A stretch of DNA of 64,000 nt from PMG-095 sp037200885 (lineage in GTDB: Bacteria > Myxococcota_A > Polyangia > Polyangiales > Polyangiaceae): positions 1,426,001 to 1,490,000 of the forward strand of contig JBBCIN010000002.1 in NCBI GenBank assembly GCA_037200885.1, written 5' to 3'. The translations under genes and the position numbers were made by a program. Position 1 is the stretch's first letter; every line of letters begins with the position of its first letter. Shown here in pieces: positions 60,247-64,000 of the stretch. The notes beneath the pieces are model-generated. The model was not told the origin of the DNA. It made no database searches and saw nothing but the letters and a program-made list of their open reading frames with translations.

Positions 60247-61596
60247 ATGGGCAAGATCCTCGTCGTCGACGATCAACGCAATATGCGCACGACGCTGGCA
60301 ATGATGCTGCGTGGCGGCGGCTATGAGGTCGATGAAGCGGCGGATGGCGCGCAAGGCCGTGAGCTTGGCGCCACCGGCGCGTACGACGTCGTGATCACCG
60401 ATCTGCGGATGGGGGAGTTCGACGGTATCGACGTGCTGCGTGCGACCAAAGAGAAGCAGCCGATGACCGAGGTGATCGTGATGACCGCCTACGGCACGAT
60501 CGAGAGCGCGGTCGAGGCCATGCGCGTGGGCGCCTTCGATTACATCCAAAAGCCGTTCAGCGAGCAAGAGCTGATCGTGAAGGTGTCCAAGGCCTTCGAG
60601 AGTCGCCGCTTGCACGGCCAGGTGCAGCTGTTCGCCCAAGAATTCAAGGAGCGCTACCACCTCGAGAAGATCATCGGGCGCTCGCAGTCGATCCGCGACG
60701 TGCTGACGCGCGTGGTGAAGATCGCACCGACCGACGCCATCGTGCTGATCACCGGCGAGAGCGGCACCGGTAAGGAGCTGGTCGCGCGCGCCGTGCACGC
60801 CAACAGCAAGCGCGCACACCGCCCGTTCGTGACCGTGAATTGTGCTGCGATCAGCGAAACGCTCTTGGAAAGCGAGCTGTTCGGGCACGCCCGCGGCGCG
60901 TTCACTGGCGCTGTCTCCGCGCGCAAGGGCCTGTTCGAGGAAGCCGACGGCGGCACTTTTTTCTTCGACGAGATCGCCGAGACTACGCCGAGCTTCCAAG
61001 CCAAGCTCTTGCGCTCGATTCAAGAGGGCGAGGTGCGCCGGGTGGGTGAAAACAAGCCGATCACGATCGACATTCGCGTCGTGGCGGCGACCAATGTCGA
61101 CCTGAGCTTGGCCGTGGAAGAGCGTCGCTTCCGGCAGGATCTGTACTACCGGCTGAACGTCGCGCGCTTTCACTTGCCACCCCTGCGTGAACGCCGTGAA
61201 GACATTCCGCTCTTGGCCGAGTTCTTCTTGGACAAATACAACCGCAAAATGAACGCGCGCGCCAAGCCCGCCGAAGGCGTGATGGACAAGCTCATCGCCT
61301 ACGATTTTCCGGGCAACGTCCGCGAGCTCGAGAATCTGATCGAGCAGTCCGTCGCGCTCTGCTCCGGCGGGCTCATCACGGTCGACGACGTACTGCCGGA
61401 GGTCCCACGCAAGGCCGGCCGCGCTGCGGGCAAGACCCTGGCCGATATCGTGGATGAATCCGAGCGCCAGGCGCTCGAAGCGGCGCTGCGCGCATCGGAT
61501 GGCAGTCGCGAGCGCGCCGCCGAAGCGCTGGACATCAGCCCCACCACGCTGTGGCGGAAGATGACCCGGCTCGGCATCACGTTCGAGAATCGCTGA
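60247..61596 (+). CDS. Sigma54-dependent NtrC-family response regulator
   Basis: A 449-residue three-domain regulator. The receiver domain (1-120) has the phosphoacceptor Asp52 (VVITDLRMGEFDG), Thr in VMTAYGT and Lys in YIQKPF. The AAA+ domain (about 142-375) has GESGTGKELVARAVH, the sigma54-contacting GAFTGAVSARKG and FFFDEIAETT. The C-terminal helix-turn-helix (RERAAEALDISPTTLWRKM) binds an enhancer. It activates sigma54 promoters on phosphorylation. No cognate histidine kinase is adjacent; the Ser/Thr kinase gene lies 206 bp upstream in the same direction. ATG 60247. Confidence 0.96.
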   Translation: MGKILVVDDQRNMRTTLAMMLRGGGYEVDEAADGAQGRELGATGAYDVVITDLRMGEFDGIDVLRATKEKQPMTEVIVMTAYGTIESAVEAMRVGAFDYIQKPFSEQELIVKVSKAFESRRLHGQVQLFAQEFKERYHLEKIIGRSQSIRDVLTRVVKIAPTDAIVLITGESGTGKELVARAVHANSKRAHRPFVTVNCAAISETLLESELFGHARGAFTGAVSARKGLFEEADGGTFFFDEIAETTPSFQAKLLRSIQEGEVRRVGENKPITIDIRVVAATNVDLSLAVEERRFRQDLYYRLNVARFHLPPLRERREDIPLLAEFFLDKYNRKMNARAKPAEGVMDKLIAYDFPGNVRELENLIEQSVALCSGGLITVDDVLPEVPRKAGRAAGKTLADIVDESERQALEAALRASDGSRERAAEALDISPTTLWRKMTRLGITFENR

Positions 61597-61655
61597 CAGC
61601 CCCGTTTAGAGCCTCTTGGCTGGCGCTCCGCCGATAAATCTGCTTGTTTCCGCGC

Positions 61656-62711
61656 GTGAAAACCGCGGACCTGGACTACGAGCTGCCGGAGGCGCTGATC
61701 GCGGCGCGCCCGGCCGAGCGTCGTGAGGGCGCGCGGCTCTTGATCCTCGAAGGCGACGCGTTGCGAGATGGTCGGGTCGAGGAGCTCGCGCAGCTGATCC
61801 CCGCCAGGGCCCTCTTGGTCGTAAACGATACCCGCGTTCGACGCGCGCGCATCTTCGGCTCCAGAAAGGGCAGCGGTGGGCGGATCGAGTTGCTCTTCAT
61901 CCGTCGCTTGTCGGTCGAGTCCGATGGCCGCGAGCGCTGGGAGGCGATCGGTCGCGCGAGTAAACCGCTCCGCGTGGGCACCCGGATCGAGTGGGACGAG
62001 ATTCAGATCGAGCTGCTTTCGAAATTGGCCGACGCGACGCTGCTCGTTGCCGTCGACTCGCGCGGCGTGGACTTCGAGCAGATCTTGGAGCAGCGGGGCC
62101 ATCTGCCGTTGCCCCCCTACATGCGGCGCGCGGAGGAAGACTCCGATTTCGAGCGTTACCAAACCGTGTACGCGAGGCGCACGGCCTCGGCGGCCGCGCC
62201 CACGGCGGGTCTCCACCTGACGCCCCAGTTGTTCGATAGCCTGTCCGAGCGGCAGGTGGAGCTTGCGCGTCTGGAGCTCGAAATCGGGCTCGGTACCTTC
62301 CGTTCGGTGACAGCTTCCGATTTGGACGATCACCCGATGCATGCGGAGACCATCGCGGTCGGTCCGGAGCTCGTGCAGGCAGTGCGCGCCGCGCGCGAGC
62401 GCAAGGCGCCGATCGTGGCCGTAGGCACGACGGTCGTCCGGGCGCTCGAGAGCGCGGCCGATCCAGAGCGCCCAGGCGAAGTGCGCGCCACTCACGGCGA
62501 AACGCGGCTCCTGATCCAACCGGGTTATCGGTTTCAGATCGTGGACGCTTTGTTGACCAATTTTCACGTGCCGCGGAGCACGCTGCTCGCTTTGGTTTCT
62601 GCTTTCGCCGGCTACGATGCGGTGATGTCGGCTTATCGGCACGCGGTTCTAGCTCGTTACCGCTTTCTTTCTTACGGAGATGCGATGTGGATTCCGAAGA
62701 GGCGCGCTTGA
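61656..62711 (+). CDS. queA: S-adenosylmethionine:tRNA ribosyltransferase-isomerase QueA
   Basis: A 351-residue enzyme that transfers ribose from SAM to preQ1 in tRNA to form epoxyqueuosine. The GTG at 61656 yields the typical N terminus MKTADLDYELPEALIAARPA; the longer frame from 61644 adds four odd residues. Landmarks are LLVVNDTRVRRARIFG, HLPLPPYMRR, YARRTASAAAPTAGLHLTPQL, the GTFRSV strand and FHVPRSTLLALVSAF. It overlaps tgt by 25 bp, and together they provide the two main steps of queuosine synthesis in tRNA. Confidence 0.94.
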   Translation: MKTADLDYELPEALIAARPAERREGARLLILEGDALRDGRVEELAQLIPARALLVVNDTRVRRARIFGSRKGSGGRIELLFIRRLSVESDGRERWEAIGRASKPLRVGTRIEWDEIQIELLSKLADATLLVAVDSRGVDFEQILEQRGHLPLPPYMRRAEEDSDFERYQTVYARRTASAAAPTAGLHLTPQLFDSLSERQVELARLELEIGLGTFRSVTASDLDDHPMHAETIAVGPELVQAVRAARERKAPIVAVGTTVVRALESAADPERPGEVRATHGETRLLIQPGYRFQIVDALLTNFHVPRSTLLALVSAFAGYDAVMSAYRHAVLARYRFLSYGDAMWIPKRRA

Positions 62712-63823
62712 TCTCATTTCGCGTGGACAAGATGTCCGGTCATGCCCGCACTGGAGTGCTGAGCTCGCTGCACGGCGATGTGCCCACGCCCGCGTTCATG
62801 CCCGTCGGCACCCAAGCCGTGGTCAAGGGCGTGTCCACCGAGGAGGTGATGGCGACCGGGGCGCGCATGCAAATCATGAACACGTACCACTTGTGGATCC
62901 GCCCCGGTCCGGAGCTGGTTGCCGAGCTCGGAGGCCTCCACGGTTTTGCGCGCTGGCCGCACACCATCGTCACGGATTCTGGGGGGTTTCAGGCGTTTTC
63001 GTTGGCGAAGAACATGCGCGCCAGTGAGAACGGCTTCGAGTTTGCGTCCCACTTGGACGGCAAGAAGATGCTGCTGACACCCGAGGAGGCCATGCGTGTG
63101 CAGGGCCTGTTGGGTTCGGACATCGCCATGCAATTGGACGTCTGTCCGCCCGGTGGTTCACCGCGCGCCGCACTGGTAGAAGCCGTCGAACGCACCACGC
63201 GTTGGGCCGAGCGCTGCCTCGCCGCGCGCGCGCCTCGACAAGGCGTGTTCGGAATCGTGCAAGGGGGCACTGACGTCGAGCTTCGGCTCTCGCACATCGA
63301 AGCGCTGGCCAAGCTGCCTTTCGACGGCCTCGCGCTCGGTGGCTTCAGCGTTGGTGAGCCGATTCCGGAGATGTACCGCGCGCTCGCACAGGTCGGTCCG
63401 GCGCTGCCGGTGGAACGTCCGCGTTACTTGATGGGCGTCGGCATGCCGAGCGACATCCTGACCGCGGTGGGCTGCGGCATCGATATGTTCGATTGTGTCA
63501 TCCCGACCCGCAATGCCCGAAACGGACAGGTGTTCACCTGGGGCGGCAAGATCACGATCAAAAACGCGCGCTACCGGGACGACCCACGTCCGCTCGAGGA
63601 AGAGTGCGCATGCGGCGCCTGCCGCGTCCCTCATTCGCGCGCCTACCTGCGCCATTTGTACCTGCAGAGCGAGATCCTGGGTCTGAGCCTGCTCAGCCAG
63701 CATAACCTGCACTTCTATGGCCGCCTGATGGCGGCTGCGCGGGCCGCCATCCTGAGGGGCGATTTTAGCGATTGGTCTCGACAAAAGCTTGCCGGTTGGG
63801 CTGATTCTCCGGGCATGCCCTGA
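62687..63823 (+). CDS. tgt: tRNA-guanine transglycosylase
   Basis: A 378-residue enzyme exchanging guanine at the wobble position of Asp, Asn, His and Tyr tRNAs for preQ1. Motifs are MPVGTQAVVKGVS, NTYHLWIRPG, the general-base region TDSGGFQAFSLA, the substrate loop GVFGIVQGGTD and GGFSVGE, the nucleophilic Asp region DMFDCVIPTRNARNG, and the zinc site ECACGACRVPHSRAYLRHL (three Cys and one His). GTG start at 62687 inside the end of queA. YajC/SecDF genes, often next in other bacteria, are not seen. Confidence 0.96.
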   Translation: MDSEEARLISFRVDKMSGHARTGVLSSLHGDVPTPAFMPVGTQAVVKGVSTEEVMATGARMQIMNTYHLWIRPGPELVAELGGLHGFARWPHTIVTDSGGFQAFSLAKNMRASENGFEFASHLDGKKMLLTPEEAMRVQGLLGSDIAMQLDVCPPGGSPRAALVEAVERTTRWAERCLAARAPRQGVFGIVQGGTDVELRLSHIEALAKLPFDGLALGGFSVGEPIPEMYRALAQVGPALPVERPRYLMGVGMPSDILTAVGCGIDMFDCVIPTRNARNGQVFTWGGKITIKNARYRDDPRPLEEECACGACRVPHSRAYLRHLYLQSEILGLSLLSQHNLHFYGRLMAAARAAILRGDFSDWSRQKLAGWADSPGMP

Positions 63824-63881
63824 TCTTTTTGGCGTTTTCCATCGAGATTGTCGCCAGTGTCGTGGATAATCAAAGTTTCGG

Positions 63882-64000
63882 ATGAGCGACAAGAAGCAGA
63901 TCGGCAAAATCCTGCTGCGACAGCGTGCGCTCACCCCTGAGCAGCTCGATCGCGCGCTCGCGGAGCAGAAGGGTGATCGGCTTGCCTCGCGGCTGGCTGC
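63882..64000 (+). CDS. Partial gene, GspE/MshE N-terminal-like domain
   Basis: The 39 visible residues (start MSDKKQIGKILLRQRALTPE) match the N-terminal helical pair of T2SS ATPase GspE N-domains (the pattern IGxILxxxxxLTxxQLxxAL). The gene runs off the window, so it could be a GspE-like ATPase or a regulator that only borrows this domain. The ATG 63882 follows tgt by 58 bp without a clear ribosome site; TTTCGGATG is the immediate context. Confidence 0.55.
   Translation, partial: MSDKKQIGKILLRQRALTPEQLDRALAEQKGDRLASRLA

Noticed and set aside
1..64000. tRNA, rRNA, prophage or insertion-sequence content
   Set aside because: No tRNA cloverleaf, rRNA-like stretch, integrase or transposase was recognised in any gap or frame.

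Overview
The window is high-GC chromosomal DNA that most resembles a myxobacterium (Myxococcota, probably a Polyangia-type genome). This is inferred from several traits. There are many lipoproteins and a Ser/Thr kinase with an HRDISPHN loop. An hnRNP-like double-RRM protein and paired M16 peptidases are present. ExbB/ExbD sets are duplicated, and many genes overlap by GTGA or ATGA. Nearly all genes are housekeeping or chromosomal accessory genes. I see no prophage, transposase, CRISPR array, rRNA or tRNA.

Layout. 0.2-5.6 kb: MoxR ATPase, acyl carrier protein and two ketosynthases, each fused to a degenerate C-terminal ketosynthase-like half; the first is broken by one extra base. 5.7-9.4 kb: lipoproteins, a class II amidotransferase-like protein without its cysteine, and a TenA/haem-oxygenase-fold protein. 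9.5-17.5 kb: ygfZ, cysK, crotonase (opposite strand), mazG-rlmN-accC and a phosphohexomutase. 17.6-22.5 kb (minus): an M16 peptidase pair, lepA and a ribbon-helix-helix regulator. 22.5-24.3 kb: two lipoproteins built of 24-residue Asp-rich calcium-loop repeats, divergent from the regulator across a shared palindromic promoter. 24.4-32 kb: rluB, two small unknown genes, pepP, a three-gene envelope operon, lgt and a lipid-kinase homologue. 32-39 kb: RRM protein and the rod-shape operon mreB-mreC-mreD-mrdA-rodA. 39-45 kb (minus): SWIM-SNF2 ATPase and a membrane pyrophosphatase homologue that has lost most catalytic residues. 45.5-51.3 kb: two divergent ExbB-ExbD-ExbD loci. 51-58.5 kb (minus): fused hydantoinase/oxoprolinase, clpA-clpS and small genes. 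58.7-64 kb: Ser/Thr kinase, NtrC-type regulator, queA-tgt and the start of a GspE-N-like gene.

Cell-envelope work dominates: lipoprotein maturation (lgt) next to many lipoprotein genes, elongasome synthesis, proton-motive-force-driven ExbB/ExbD motors and surface-type calcium-repeat proteins. Translation and RNA quality control form a second theme (lepA, rlmN, rluB, queA, tgt, ygfZ, clpAS).

Three non-coding signals recur. A TGCTAGNNT box lies 8-14 nt upstream of several start codons and looks like an extended -10 of leaderless or near-leaderless promoters. A family of GTGAACG/GTGCCCG hexamer repeats with pyrimidine tracts sits just 3' of genes. There are also several clear hairpin terminators.
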